Made by a program: the position numbers and the translations under genes
Notes under the pieces: model-generated
What the model was told of the DNA's origin: nothing
Databases searched by the model: none
What the model saw: the letters and a program-made list of their open reading frames with translations, nothing else
Assembly: GCA_029379225.1 (NCBI GenBank)
Contig: JAQYWR010000011.1
Coordinates: 62,001 to 126,000 of the forward strand
Source: Nostoc sp. S4
Lineage (GTDB): Bacteria; Cyanobacteriota; Cyanobacteriia; Cyanobacteriales; Nostocaceae
Length of the DNA stretch: 64,000 bases
Direction of reading: 5' to 3'
In this document: positions 1 through 8,545 of the stretch, piece after piece
Layout of the letters: each line of letters starts with the position of its first letter
Numbering within the stretch: the stretch's first letter is position 1

Positions 1-1863
1 CCAATTATAAAATTTCGCTTCTACTTCTTCTGGACGTGGAGAAGCAGAAGTTTTTGGTGGTGGAGAAACTTGCTGACGAGAAGACTCTGCTTTTGTCTGG
101 GTATTTTTAGCAGTATTTTCCTTGGTTTGGGGAGAATCTTTAACTTTCTCTGGTTGTGGGGAATATCGATTATTGATAGTTTTAGATTTGGGAATTTGTT
201 GATAAGGTTGATAACTTACAGGAATTTTTACCTTTTCTAACTCTTGTAGTAAATCATTAAAAGTATTTTGTAAATGTTCTAACTCTTCACGTTTATTAGT
301 AATTTCTAACGGTTCTTGGCTGACTTCCAAGTAAATTACTTTTTCAGCTTTTTGCTCGTATGCAGCCAAAATTGCTAATCCTTGACTACTAAAACGAGAC
401 AAATAATCTTCTGTTGCAGCTATACAAAGTTTAGCAACTTGCTGATGATAAGATTCATTGGCTGATTTTTCTTCTTGTTCTTGAATATTTTTATTTAATA
501 AATAAGAAATACTACCAACGACAGCAGCACCCACAGGCCCCCCCAACAACCAACCAATACCACCACCAACTGCGATAGAACCAGGTTCACTCAAATCATT
601 AATATTAGTTGGCTTGGGAGGTAATGTGATTTGGGGTTCGCTAGGAAAGGGAATGAATAAATCTTCTGGTCTTTCTGCTTGAAAAAAATCGTAAGCTTGA
701 TCAAGCCATTTTCCTGTAGCTAGTTGTAGTTGATTCAGGTCTTTTTTAAGAGTGTTTTCCCAGGATTTAAAGTTATTTTCTGCGAGTGCAATTGCACCAT
801 CAGCTTGATATTTTCTCAGCAGATTGGTTAAGGTTAACCAATCACGTAATTCAGAAATACTAGTAGCAAAGCCTTGTTTAATCAAATTAACAGCTTTTTC
901 TTTGATTTCAATTTTGGTATTTTGTTTATCAACAAATGATTTTACTTCATTAGCGAGTGGGTCAATTTTTGCTTTTAATAATAGTTGAATTTGAATAGCG
1001 ATCGCCTCTACTCTTGGCAAACGTACAATACCACGATTTTGTTGTAAAATCCCTACAATATTTTGTAAAGCCGTTTCAAAAGCCACCAAACCGCTACTAT
1101 TAGCTTCTGCGACATCGGCTTTTAATCTAGCTCGTAAGGCAGGTAAAGCATCAACACGATATAAATTACTAAAACCTGGAGGTAATTCGGCTCGAAAACT
1201 TTCTGCAACAAACAGCAAGCGGTTTTGTACTTGTTTTTGTTCTTCAAGTTCGAGTAAATTCATAAAATTGGCAACAAAAATAACTGTTTTAATCCCTCGG
1301 TCTAATAGCCAATCTCGTAAATTTTCCCGTTCACCCAAAGTCATTAACTTGCGTGCATCCAATAATTGTATAACTAAATCTGCATTTAAAAGTTGTTCTC
1401 GTACTAAATTATCTTGTTCTTCTCTATCATTAGTTCCCGGTAAATCTATAAATTCTACACCCGTTTCCAAAAAAGGATGGGGACAAAAAACTTCTATAGA
1501 TGCTACATCTTTTCGCATCTGTCTATTACCATCCAAAATAGCAAATTGCTGTAAAACTTCCGTCCCACTGCGGTAGATTTCTGTACCATCTACCAATACA
1601 ATACGAGTCTGCACATCAGTACCATATTTAACAGTAATCGCCGCGCCTGTAGTAGGAATTAAATCAATCGGTAACGTGCGATTCCCCAATATAGCATTTA
1701 ATAAAGTAGATTTACCATGATTAAAAGGGCCAAATACTGCAATCCGAAAACTAGGATTAATTAAATAGTTGCAGATAGAAATTACATTTTGATGCAGTTG
1801 TGATTTCTGTTCTAGATTTAGTAATGCGGATGCTTTTTTTAGCCACTCTGCTACTCGTTCATA
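1..1863 (-). CDS. Second dynamin-like GTPase (3' end beyond window)
   Basis: The reading frame is open from an ATG at 1863-1861 to base 1; an in-frame TAG at 1869-1867 fixes this as the earliest start. The N-terminal GTPase domain shows P-loop GPFNHGKST (residues 45-53), a Thr-rich switch I region (DLIPTTGAA) and the G3 motif DLPGTND. A helical region follows, then a Gly/Ala-rich hydrophobic segment at about residues 423-455 that could be a membrane paddle, more helices, and a Pro/Lys/Ser-rich tail running off the window. Bacterial dynamins are membrane-remodelling GTPases that often occur as unlike tandem pairs. This gene lies 301 bp downstream of the full-length dynamin on the same strand, so it is probably its partner. 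The missing C-terminus prevents a length comparison. Confidence 0.9.
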
Positions 1864-1924
1864 CTCTAGTTGCATATTTTATAAATTCAGGTTTAATTTC
1901 AAAATGAATTTTTTACAAAATACT

Positions 1925-1955
1925 CTTCTCTGCGCTCTTTGCGCCTCTGCGTGAA
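1925..1955. repeat. Dispersed 'ctctgcgcctctgcgtga' repeat
   Basis: A degenerate direct repeat of the unit ctctgcgc occurs between the two dynamin genes, ending in gcctctgcgtgaa. A closely matching copy lies at 51525-51553 between two glycosyltransferase genes. From memory this motif is scattered through Nostoc-type genomes; its function is unknown. Confidence 0.6.
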
Positions 1956-2071
1956 ATTATTTTATATTCATAACTTCAATAAGATAAATTGACAATATTA
2001 GTAACCACAAAATCAGTATTTATCTTTGGTTTGATTCTTTATTTTCTGAGTTTCTTAAAAAAACATGAAAA

Positions 2072-2159
2072 AGCAATCTTATCTAAATTGTGAAAATTTA
2101 TTTAACGAGCAGCAAAGCGCAGAAAAAATAAATATTTTCACAAATAATCAAAGATTGCT
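2072..2159. terminator. Long imperfect hairpin downstream of BDLP
   Basis: The arm agcaatctt at 2072-2080 pairs with aagattgct at 2151-2159, and further in gtgaaaattta pairs with ataaatattttcac around a loop near 2104-2123. It starts 5 bp after the dynamin stop codon. It could terminate or stabilise the dynamin mRNA, or be a small MITE-like element. No classical U tract follows, so terminator is only the leading guess. Confidence 0.5.
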
Positions 2160-2164
2160 CTAAT

Positions 2165-4246
2165 TTAGCTATAGTAAGCTAATAAATTGCTATAAGCTGC
2201 CTCAATTTTTTGCAACTGAGCTATTACATCTTCTTGTAAACTTTTTAACCTTTTCAACTCACTCTCCCGATTAATTTCCCGGGTTTCTTTCTGCTTAACT
2301 AAATTATCCAATTCCGATTTCCGAGAAACAATATCATCGTTAATCCGTTTACTCACCTCTCTTTCGTAAGAGTCAAAACACTCTTTTACCGCATTGTATA
2401 CAACTTGAGATTGCTCGTGCGCTACTTGAGGTAGATATTTAACTAACTCTTTTTTAGCCGTTTTCACTAACTCTTTACGCGCTTGATCTGCTTGCAAAAA
2501 CCCTACGCCCAAACCTAGCAGCGCAAACCCAATAGGCCCGAGAAAAACACCTGTCACCGCCGTAATTATCCCACCAATACCAATTACAGTGAAGTAATTT
2601 AACAAAATATTTTTCCAATCAAATCCACTTCCAGCTAGTGCGACACCAGCAAGATTTCCTTTAGACAGTGATAACAATCCCATTGCCCATTTTGCCCAAG
2701 CGGGTGAGTTATCATCTTCAGTAGTGGTAGTGGGATTGACTTTGATATTTTGTCCCGTAATTTTTTCTGTGATTTTGTCTGTTACTTGACTGTAAGATGC
2801 GCCATATTGTGCAGCACTCTGAGAAAGTTCTTTAAAAGCTGCATTGATATCTTTTTGGGCGGTTAATGTCCAAGCAGCAGATTTATCAGTGATATATTGC
2901 TCAAAAGCTTTTTGCAATGCAGCATTAAAAGCTTCGCGTTTACCACTACTGAGAAAATCAAACAAATTTAATTCTGGTTGATAGCGTAAAAAATCATTTT
3001 CAAAAGTATTACCTAAGTTTAAAACGTAACTGCGGAAGGATTCAGAAATAGTTCTTGCTTGAGTATCTCTGGTATTGAGAATTTCTTTTTGAAATTGATC
3101 CCGAATATTTGTAAGTTTATTAAACTCTGGTTCTACTGAATCAATTCGTTTTTTTAATTCATTTACATTTTGGTCGAGTAATGGTATTCTTCTGGCAACA
3201 GCTTCGCGGGTGTGATTAACAGCTTGTCTAGCTAAGGTTCTGATTTGACGAAGTTCTGCGATCGCTCTTTCTCTGGTAAGAAAAGTATTCAGCGCTCCCA
3301 TAAACTTCGGAAAGCCAGTCCCCTCTAAATCAGCTTGGGGATTCTTCAGCCGTCGTCTAAGTGCTTGAATCGATGAAAGCTCAAATACCCGCTCGTCATA
3401 AATATTCTGACCATCTACAGAACAATATTCTGCTAAATTCGCTTTAAATACCTGCCGTAATCTATCTTCAGATGCTTTTAACTCCTCTACATCGTCAGGA
3501 TCGATTAATGATTCCTTCACTTGATCCCAAGCATTAATTAAGAAGAAAACTGTCAATCCTCGACCTTTGATATAATTTTCTAAATATCGACGTTCGCCCA
3601 AGGTGCAAGGTTGAGAAGCTCTCATCACAAACAAAATTGCATGGCAATTATTCACATAGCCCAATGACAACTCGTTTCGCGCTTCTGTATCATTCAATCC
3701 TGGACTATCAACAATTTCAATTCCCTTTTCTAGTAATATTAAGGGATATTCGACTACTGCATAATCAACATTAGGAAATGCTTGCTTTTTCTCCTGTTCT
3801 AGTTTTTTGGCTTCAGCCGGGTCGATGGTATATTTATATTTAAAATTTTGAAAATCTAATTGTTCTGGACTTTTGCCATCATTAAAATGAATCGTAACTT
3901 TCTTTTCCAGTCCATAGCGTAAAACTGTTAAGACTGCCGTACAAGGGTTAACGTCACTTGGCAATAAGTTTTCTCCAATCAAGGCATTGAGAAACGTGCT
4001 TTTTCCCCGTTTCATATCGCCCAACACTAAAAGGCGGAATACACCTTGGCGGAGGTTTTTACTAGCTACTGTAATATCATCAATATCTCGTTCCAAACTG
4101 AGTTTTCCTGATGAAGAATCCCCAGCTAACTCAGCTTTATCAATTATTTCAGCAAGTTGACTCAAACATACAGAAATTTCCGATCGCACTTGAGCTACAC
4201 GCTCTAAATCTTTGATAAATCTGTCAGTTGCTACCTGCTCGCTCAT
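2165..4246 (-). CDS. Bacterial dynamin-like protein (BDLP)
   Basis: This 693-residue membrane-remodelling GTPase has P-loop GDMKRGKST (76-84, catalytic-loop Lys82), switch I Thr in NPCTAVLTV, G3 motif DSPGLND and a G4-like NAWDQ. Long helices follow, with a hydrophobic paddle around residues 570-606 (IGIGGIITAVTGVFLGPIG) and a helical C-terminus that would complete the neck and trunk. Length and sequence agree closely with the Nostoc punctiforme BDLP of known structure, which tubulates lipid on GTP binding; that match is from memory, not a search. The ATG is 5 bp after the stop of a small membrane-protein gene, so the two are probably co-transcribed and translationally coupled. A second dynamin follows downstream. 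Confidence 0.95.
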   Translation of the reverse strand: MSEQVATDRFIKDLERVAQVRSEISVCLSQLAEIIDKAELAGDSSSGKLSLERDIDDITVASKNLRQGVFRLLVLGDMKRGKSTFLNALIGENLLPSDVNPCTAVLTVLRYGLEKKVTIHFNDGKSPEQLDFQNFKYKYTIDPAEAKKLEQEKKQAFPNVDYAVVEYPLILLEKGIEIVDSPGLNDTEARNELSLGYVNNCHAILFVMRASQPCTLGERRYLENYIKGRGLTVFFLINAWDQVKESLIDPDDVEELKASEDRLRQVFKANLAEYCSVDGQNIYDERVFELSSIQALRRRLKNPQADLEGTGFPKFMGALNTFLTRERAIAELRQIRTLARQAVNHTREAVARRIPLLDQNVNELKKRIDSVEPEFNKLTNIRDQFQKEILNTRDTQARTISESFRSYVLNLGNTFENDFLRYQPELNLFDFLSSGKREAFNAALQKAFEQYITDKSAAWTLTAQKDINAAFKELSQSAAQYGASYSQVTDKITEKITGQNIKVNPTTTTEDDNSPAWAKWAMGLLSLSKGNLAGVALAGSGFDWKNILLNYFTVIGIGGIITAVTGVFLGPIGFALLGLGVGFLQADQARKELVKTAKKELVKYLPQVAHEQSQVVYNAVKECFDSYEREVSKRINDDIVSRKSELDNLVKQKETREINRESELKRLKSLQEDVIAQLQKIEAAYSNLLAYYS

Positions 4247-4251
4247 AATAG

Positions 4252-4605
4252 TTACACCTGGATTAAGGATTGATTTTTTTTGGATTCAAAAAATAACTTA
4301 TAAGACATCCACCCTAGTGCAGTAACAATAATAAACCTAGCTAATACTAAGGCTATCCTGACTGCAACTAACGCTACCATACCAACAGCAAACAACTTCC
4401 CACCAAGAATTAGTTTTTTCATCCAAGGTTTGTGGGAATTTTCTGGCTGATGCTTAACAGTTTGATAAAAAGGCGAATCAGCAGTATAAATTTTAGCTTC
4501 CATTTCTCGAAGTCGCAATTCAACTTCTCGTTCTCGTAATATACGTTCTCCTAGTTCGAGTTCTTTTTGGCGATTGTCTTCAGATGTCATCCCTGTCCAC
4601 CCCAT
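4252..4605 (-). CDS. Small coiled-coil membrane protein, BDLP operon
   Basis: This 117-residue protein has a charged, heptad-like helix at residues 12-39 (rich in RE/EL pairs), a linker, and one long or two short membrane helices at about 68-104, ending in a short basic tail. I recognise no named family. The gene is first in the dynamin operon and ends 5 bp before the BDLP start, so it may be a membrane anchor or recruitment partner for BDLP; that role is inferred from position only. Met6 is an alternative start. The 223 bp upstream, shared with the divergent Uma2 gene, is AT-rich and should contain both promoters. Confidence 0.75.
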   Translation of the reverse strand: MGWTGMTSEDNRQKELELGERILREREVELRLREMEAKIYTADSPFYQTVKHQPENSHKPWMKKLILGGKLFAVGMVALVAVRIALVLARFIIVTALGWMSYKLFFESKKNQSLIQV

Positions 4606-4861
4606 CTCAAATAATTAAATAATGCCAGCATTTATCAGATATTTTATATATATTAAAATACTTTTAAATTATTTTATTAAGTAAAATTACTAATTATATC
4701 TTTGTTGTGTGCTAAATTTAAGCTGGAGTTAGCTCCCACAAAATGCACTTGCTTTCCGGAAATTTTCACGACAAATTTCCATCTCACTAAAACAATAACT
4801 TGCGTGAAAATAAGAAATATTAAGTCAGTTGGGTAGACAGCAAAACCTGGAGGAAACTATT

Positions 4862-5443
4862 GTGCTTTCATCCCCTTTAGTTGTACAATTTCCCGCTTCA
4901 ATGCAAATGACAGACGAGCAGTTTTTTGAGTTTTGTCAGGTGAATCGTGACTTACGCATTGAGCGGAATCAATTTGGAGAAATATCAATTATGTCGCCCA
5001 CTGGTTCACAGACAGGTAACCGAGATGCGAGGATAACTCAGCAGTTGATGAACTGGGCTGATGAAGACCAAACTGGCATTGCTTTTTCTTCCAGCACCGG
5101 ATTTAAACTATCAACGGGTGCAGAGCGTTCGCCGGATGCTTCTTGGATTCAACTCTCACGGTGGAATGCTCTTTCCCCAGAACAACAGCAAAGGTTTGCC
5201 CCCATCTGTCCAGATTTTGTAGTTGAACTGAGGTCGCCTTCTGATAAGCTCCAACCCTTGAAGGAGAAAATGGAGGAATATATGAGGGAGCCAGGAATAC
5301 AATTAGCCTTGTTAATTGACCGCAAGCAGCGCCGAGTTTATATTTATCGTCCTGGTGTTGCAGAAGAATGTCTAGAAAATCCCGCGACTGTCAGTGGCGA
5401 ATTGGTATTGCCTGGGTTTATTTTAAATATGAGTAAAATTTAG
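4862..5443 (+). CDS. Uma2 family (DUF820) putative endonuclease
   Basis: The 193-residue product belongs to the Uma2 family of PD-(D/E)XK-fold proteins, greatly expanded in cyanobacteria and of largely unknown function. Family landmarks are MTDEQFFEFCQVNRDLRIER near the N-terminus, SPTGSQTGNRD, SPDASWI, the strand FVVELRSPSD, and LLIDRKQRRVYIYRP near the end. An earlier in-frame TTG at 4829 exists, but GGAGG at 4849-4853 sits 8 bases before the GTG at 4862, so I chose the GTG. The HicB-like gene starts 9 bp after the stop and is probably co-transcribed. Confidence 0.85.
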   Translation: MLSSPLVVQFPASMQMTDEQFFEFCQVNRDLRIERNQFGEISIMSPTGSQTGNRDARITQQLMNWADEDQTGIAFSSSTGFKLSTGAERSPDASWIQLSRWNALSPEQQQRFAPICPDFVVELRSPSDKLQPLKEKMEEYMREPGIQLALLIDRKQRRVYIYRPGVAEECLENPATVSGELVLPGFILNMSKI

Positions 5444-5452
5444 TAGCAGCAA

Positions 5453-5653
5453 ATGAAGTGGCTTGTAATTCTTGAACCAGATTCAGAAACAAGTGACTGG
5501 GCTGTTTGGTGTCCAGAGTTACCTGATTGTGTTTGTGCAGGAGAAACAGAGCAAGAGGCCTTAGAAAATATTCGTGAAGCGATCGCACTTTATTTTAAGC
5601 GTATATTATTTAACACAAAAACTAAGTATAAAAACATATTATTAGAAACCTAA
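5453..5653 (+). CDS. HicB-like antitoxin, atypical C-terminus
   Basis: The first 45 residues match the HicB antitoxin fold, with WAVWCPELPDCVCAGET and EALENIREAIALYF. In the usual small cyanobacterial HicB proteins the strand after this helix is followed by a short acidic or proline-containing tail. Here it is replaced by a Lys/Asn/Thr-rich stretch, suggesting a frameshifted or replaced end. No HicA toxin (about 60-80 residues, dsRBD-like) lies on either side, so the gene looks like an orphan. It follows the Uma2 gene after 9 bp. Confidence 0.7.
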   Translation: MKWLVILEPDSETSDWAVWCPELPDCVCAGETEQEALENIREAIALYFKRILFNTKTKYKNILLET

Positions 5654-5845
5654 TGAACTTCTCTCTTCAGAGTGACAAAACAGGGATTAGACATCCGTCA
5701 ATACTTTAGAGTGAAATAGAAATAGGCAATGCTTTTAGTAACCTTTTCGGTGTACAGCATCATCGAATTTTAAGTAAATCAGCTGTCAATCATCCCACCG
5801 CTATAAGCCAAAATTTTTATATGAGAAAACAAAGGTACAGTCAAA

Positions 5846-6820
5846 ATGGATATCAAAAATGGCTTTGTCGGCGCTGTTGGCAACACACCTCTGATTCGCT
5901 TAAATAGCTTCAGTGAAGAAACAGGGTGCGAAATTCTTGGTAAAGCAGAATTTCTCAATCCTGGTGGTTCCGTCAAAGACCGCGCTGCACTTTACATCAT
6001 CGAAGACGCAGAAGAAAAAGGTTTACTCAAACCCGGTGGTACTGTTGTTGAAGGAACTGCTGGTAATACTGGCATTGGACTAGCACATATTTGCAATGCC
6101 AAAGGATACAAATGTCTAATTATTATCCCGGATACTCAATCACAAGAAAAAATAGACGCACTCACAGCCTTGGGAGCAGAAGTTCGTCCCGTTCCCGCTG
6201 TACCCTATAAAGACCCAAATAACTACGTCAAGCTATCCGGTAGAGTAGCCGCCGAATTAGAAAACGCCATTTGGGCAAATCAGTTTGATAATTTAGCCAA
6301 CCGCCATGCCCACTACCAAACCACAGGGCCAGAAATTTGGGCGCAGACAGATGGTAAAATAGATGCATGGACAGCTGCAACTGGTACTGGTGGTACTTTT
6401 GCTGGTGTGGCGTTGTACTTAAAAGAACAAAATCCAGCAATTAAATGTGTTGTTGCTGACCCTTTGGGTAGTGGACTTTATAGCTATGTCAAAACTGGCG
6501 AAATCAAAATAGAAGGAAATTCCATCACTGAAGGCATCGGTAATGGTCGTGTCACAGCCAATATGGAAGGCGCACCCGCAGATGATGCCATCCAAATCGA
6601 TGACAAAGAAGCTTTGCGGGTAGTTTACCAACTGCTGAGGAAGGATGGCTTGTTAATGGGTGGTTCAACGGGTATTAATGTTGGCGCAGCTGTCGCCATA
6701 GCTAAGGAGTTAGGCCCAGGACATACCATCGTCACTATTTTATGTGATAGCGGTTCCCGATATCAGTCGCGGATATTCAACCCCGAATGGTTAGCCTCAA
6801 AAGGACTTTCAATAGATTAG
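5846..6820 (+). CDS. cysK: Cysteine synthase A (O-acetylserine sulfhydrylase)
   Basis: This 324-residue PLP enzyme makes L-cysteine from O-acetylserine and sulfide in the cytoplasm. Visible motifs are GNTPLIRL, the PLP-binding lysine in NPGGSVKDRA (Lys44), the substrate loop EGTAGNTG, the phosphate-binding loop GTGGTF, and the C-terminal serine motif LCDSGSRY. It is of the longer type with the insert GSGLYSYVKTGEI, found in several cyanobacterial and proteobacterial cysteine synthases. Cyanobacteria usually have more than one such gene, so the exact paralogue is uncertain. The next gene downstream is a small 2Fe-2S protein on the same strand, separated by a repeat-bearing spacer of 111 bp. 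Confidence 0.92.
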   Translation: MDIKNGFVGAVGNTPLIRLNSFSEETGCEILGKAEFLNPGGSVKDRAALYIIEDAEEKGLLKPGGTVVEGTAGNTGIGLAHICNAKGYKCLIIIPDTQSQEKIDALTALGAEVRPVPAVPYKDPNNYVKLSGRVAAELENAIWANQFDNLANRHAHYQTTGPEIWAQTDGKIDAWTAATGTGGTFAGVALYLKEQNPAIKCVVADPLGSGLYSYVKTGEIKIEGNSITEGIGNGRVTANMEGAPADDAIQIDDKEALRVVYQLLRKDGLLMGGSTGINVGAAVAIAKELGPGHTIVTILCDSGSRYQSRIFNPEWLASKGLSID

Positions 6821-6888
6821 TCATTAGTCATTAGCTTCTGGCTTTTGAGAAACGACAAAGAACAACTGACCAATGACCAAGAACAAAT

Positions 6889-6930
6889 GACCAATACTTC
6901 GGCTTGGCTCAGTACAAGTGATTAAGGACA
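6889..6930. repeat. Short form of modular 'ccaatactt...cagtacaagtga' repeat
   Basis: The spacer downstream of cysK carries tgaccaatacttc, a 9-bp core (ggcttggct), then cagtacaagtga, flanked by heptamer-like (c)aatgac repeats. The same outer modules surround longer and different inner blocks at 23227-23320, 32154-32248 and 35180-35290. This looks like the minimal member of that repeat family. Confidence 0.6.
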
Positions 6931-6931
6931 A

Positions 6932-7255
6932 ATGACAAACATTACTCAATCATCAAATTCCACAATAGACCAACCCTCTTCTCCTAGATGCGTGCGGGTT
7001 TGTCAAAATCGCACTTGTAAAAAGCAAGGCGCTGCTAAAGTCTTAGCAGCTTTCACGGCTTTGTCAATTCCTGGGGTAACAATAACAGGTAGTAGCTGTT
7101 TGGGACAATGTGGTAATGGACCGATGGTGCTGGTATTACCCGATATGGTCTGGTATAGTGGCGTTCAGCCCGATGAAGTATCTCTACTGGTAGAACAGCA
7201 TTTGTTAAGTGGTCAAAGAGTCGAACAGATGCTCTATTATCGATTTCATTCCTAA
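6932..7255 (+). CDS. Thioredoxin-like [2Fe-2S] ferredoxin domain protein
   Basis: The 107-residue product carries the cluster ligands of thioredoxin-like 2Fe-2S proteins: CQNRTC (Cys24, Cys29) and SCLGQCGNGP (Cys56, Cys60), followed by the strand MVLVLPDMVWYSGV and a helix with the Asp-Glu pair typical of the fold. Such single-domain proteins resemble the NuoE or hydrogenase-associated ferredoxin domain but are free-standing in cyanobacteria, probably acting in cytoplasmic electron transfer. The partner is unknown. The first 18 residues are Ser/Thr/Asn-rich and probably disordered. Confidence 0.85.
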   Translation: MTNITQSSNSTIDQPSSPRCVRVCQNRTCKKQGAAKVLAAFTALSIPGVTITGSSCLGQCGNGPMVLVLPDMVWYSGVQPDEVSLLVEQHLLSGQRVEQMLYYRFHS

Positions 7256-7432
7256 AAATCAAGTCTGCACTCTTATTGAGTGTCAATTTGAGATTTTAGA
7301 TTGCCGATAATTTAGCGTTAGCGAGTCATCAAGTGTCTTTTAGTCCTCCTGCTGTATCTATTTCTCGGTGGGATGAATCGAAAATCTAAAATCCTTTTAT
7401 CCAAAATTGTTTGACCTAAGTGAGGCAATTCG

Positions 7433-8326
7433 ATGAATATCCAGGAACTGCGTCAATCCTTAAAACACAAGTGGCTAAGTTACTACGAGCAAAATATTTC
7501 CTGGCTGGTTAAAATCCGAATTTGGGCTACTTACAATGGTTTGCGGCGTCCTTCGTCTGGTTTTATTTTGGCAACGCTGTCTGTTTTGGAACCGCAGTTT
7601 GATGAGATACTTACTTTTATGATGGATTTAAGTAATAATCCTGATAAAATAGTTGCAGCTTTAGGCCTCAACTTTAATCCCGATCAAGAGTTACGTTTAA
7701 TCAAATCAGAAAACCAAGTTGAAAGTGAGTCGTTAGAGGATGAATCCCCCGATCGCCAAGCTGTACCATTGATTTTAAATACTACCAAGATTGTGTCTGA
7801 TTCTCCTGTGAAGACACTACACTCAGATTTACCACGCTTACAGCAACCTGTAACATCATTTACAGATAGCACCGAAATAGCTCCTACACCCAAACCTGGG
7901 ACATTAGTTGCAGTTATTACTAAGGTTACTTCCAATAGTTCTCTAAAAGCGTTAGATTCAGTTCAGTCAGACTCCGGCTTACTCTGGGAAGATAAACCAC
8001 TACAATTACCCCTTGAACAGTTAGCTTCTGGAGGAACGCTAACAATTACATCCCAGGTAAACAGCAAAGCCAAAACCATGCCATCTGTGGCATTGGCGAC
8101 AAAATCTAGTAATAGCAGACCAGTGCGATCGCTGGCAATTACTACAGAGATTTCTAATAATGGTAAACCAGTGCGATCGCTGGCAATTACTACTGAAGTT
8201 TCCAAAACTACCAAGCATTTTAATACACCATTACAAGAGATTAAAAGCAAAGTGAATGTATTACCAAGCACCAATGCTCGGAGTGTAGCTTCTTGGGTAG
8301 ATGAGTTTTGTCAAGGTAAGAGATGA
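7433..8326 (+). CDS. DUF5331-type cyanobacterial protein
   Basis: The N-terminal 90 residues (LRQSLKHKWLSYYEQNISWL, then GLRRPSSGFILATLSVLEPQ and ALGLNFNPDQEL) match my memory of the cyanobacterial DUF5331 family, whose function is unknown. The rest is a low-complexity Ser/Thr/Pro-rich linker ending in the short conserved-looking motif SVASWVDEFCQG. A 48-bp unit is duplicated at 8120 and 8168, giving two copies of PVRSLAITTE, and each copy contains a HIP1 octamer. There is no signal peptide or membrane helix. It follows a 177-bp spacer and is probably monocistronic. Confidence 0.7.
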   Translation: MNIQELRQSLKHKWLSYYEQNISWLVKIRIWATYNGLRRPSSGFILATLSVLEPQFDEILTFMMDLSNNPDKIVAALGLNFNPDQELRLIKSENQVESESLEDESPDRQAVPLILNTTKIVSDSPVKTLHSDLPRLQQPVTSFTDSTEIAPTPKPGTLVAVITKVTSNSSLKALDSVQSDSGLLWEDKPLQLPLEQLASGGTLTITSQVNSKAKTMPSVALATKSSNSRPVRSLAITTEISNNGKPVRSLAITTEVSKTTKHFNTPLQEIKSKVNVLPSTNARSVASWVDEFCQGKR

Positions 8327-8364
8327 GATTGATAAGTAGGTCGGCGTAAATATTTATCATTAAT

Positions 8365-8536
8365 AGGACTTAGGCAAGCACTCCCAATGTCATTGCGACC
8401 GGAACGTAGTGTAGGGAAGCAATCCCAGAGTTTTTGGCAAGATTACTTCGCAACTCTTAGAGACGCTCTTGCTAGCTTGCTTAAGAGCAGGGGTACGCTT
8501 GTAATGACGTAAAATCGTAGTCAGTGCGTAAGTCCT
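8365..8536. mobile_element. MITE-like element with inverted ends
   Basis: The ends aggacttaggca (8365-8376) and tgcgtaagtcct (8525-8536) are imperfect inverted repeats, flanked by AT-rich attaat/ttaatta. The 172-bp interior has no reading frame of note and includes cattgcgacc...gaagcaatccc and gacgctcttgctagcttgct, the latter shared with the repeat at 35180-35290. It lies between convergent genes and a transposase is absent, so it would be non-autonomous. A partial second element (taagtaggtcggcgtaaat, 8333-8351) abuts the left end. Confidence 0.6.
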
Positions 8537-8545
8537 GTTAATTAA

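Noticed and set aside
1268-1576. A 102-codon plus-strand frame
   Set aside because: It is antisense to the dynamin-like GTPase, whose motifs are clear on the other strand.
6820-7000. CRISPR-like short repeats (caatgac, tagtcat)
   Set aside because: The heptamers are adjacent or irregularly spaced and lack unique spacers of constant length; they are short tandem repeats typical of Nostoc, not a CRISPR array.
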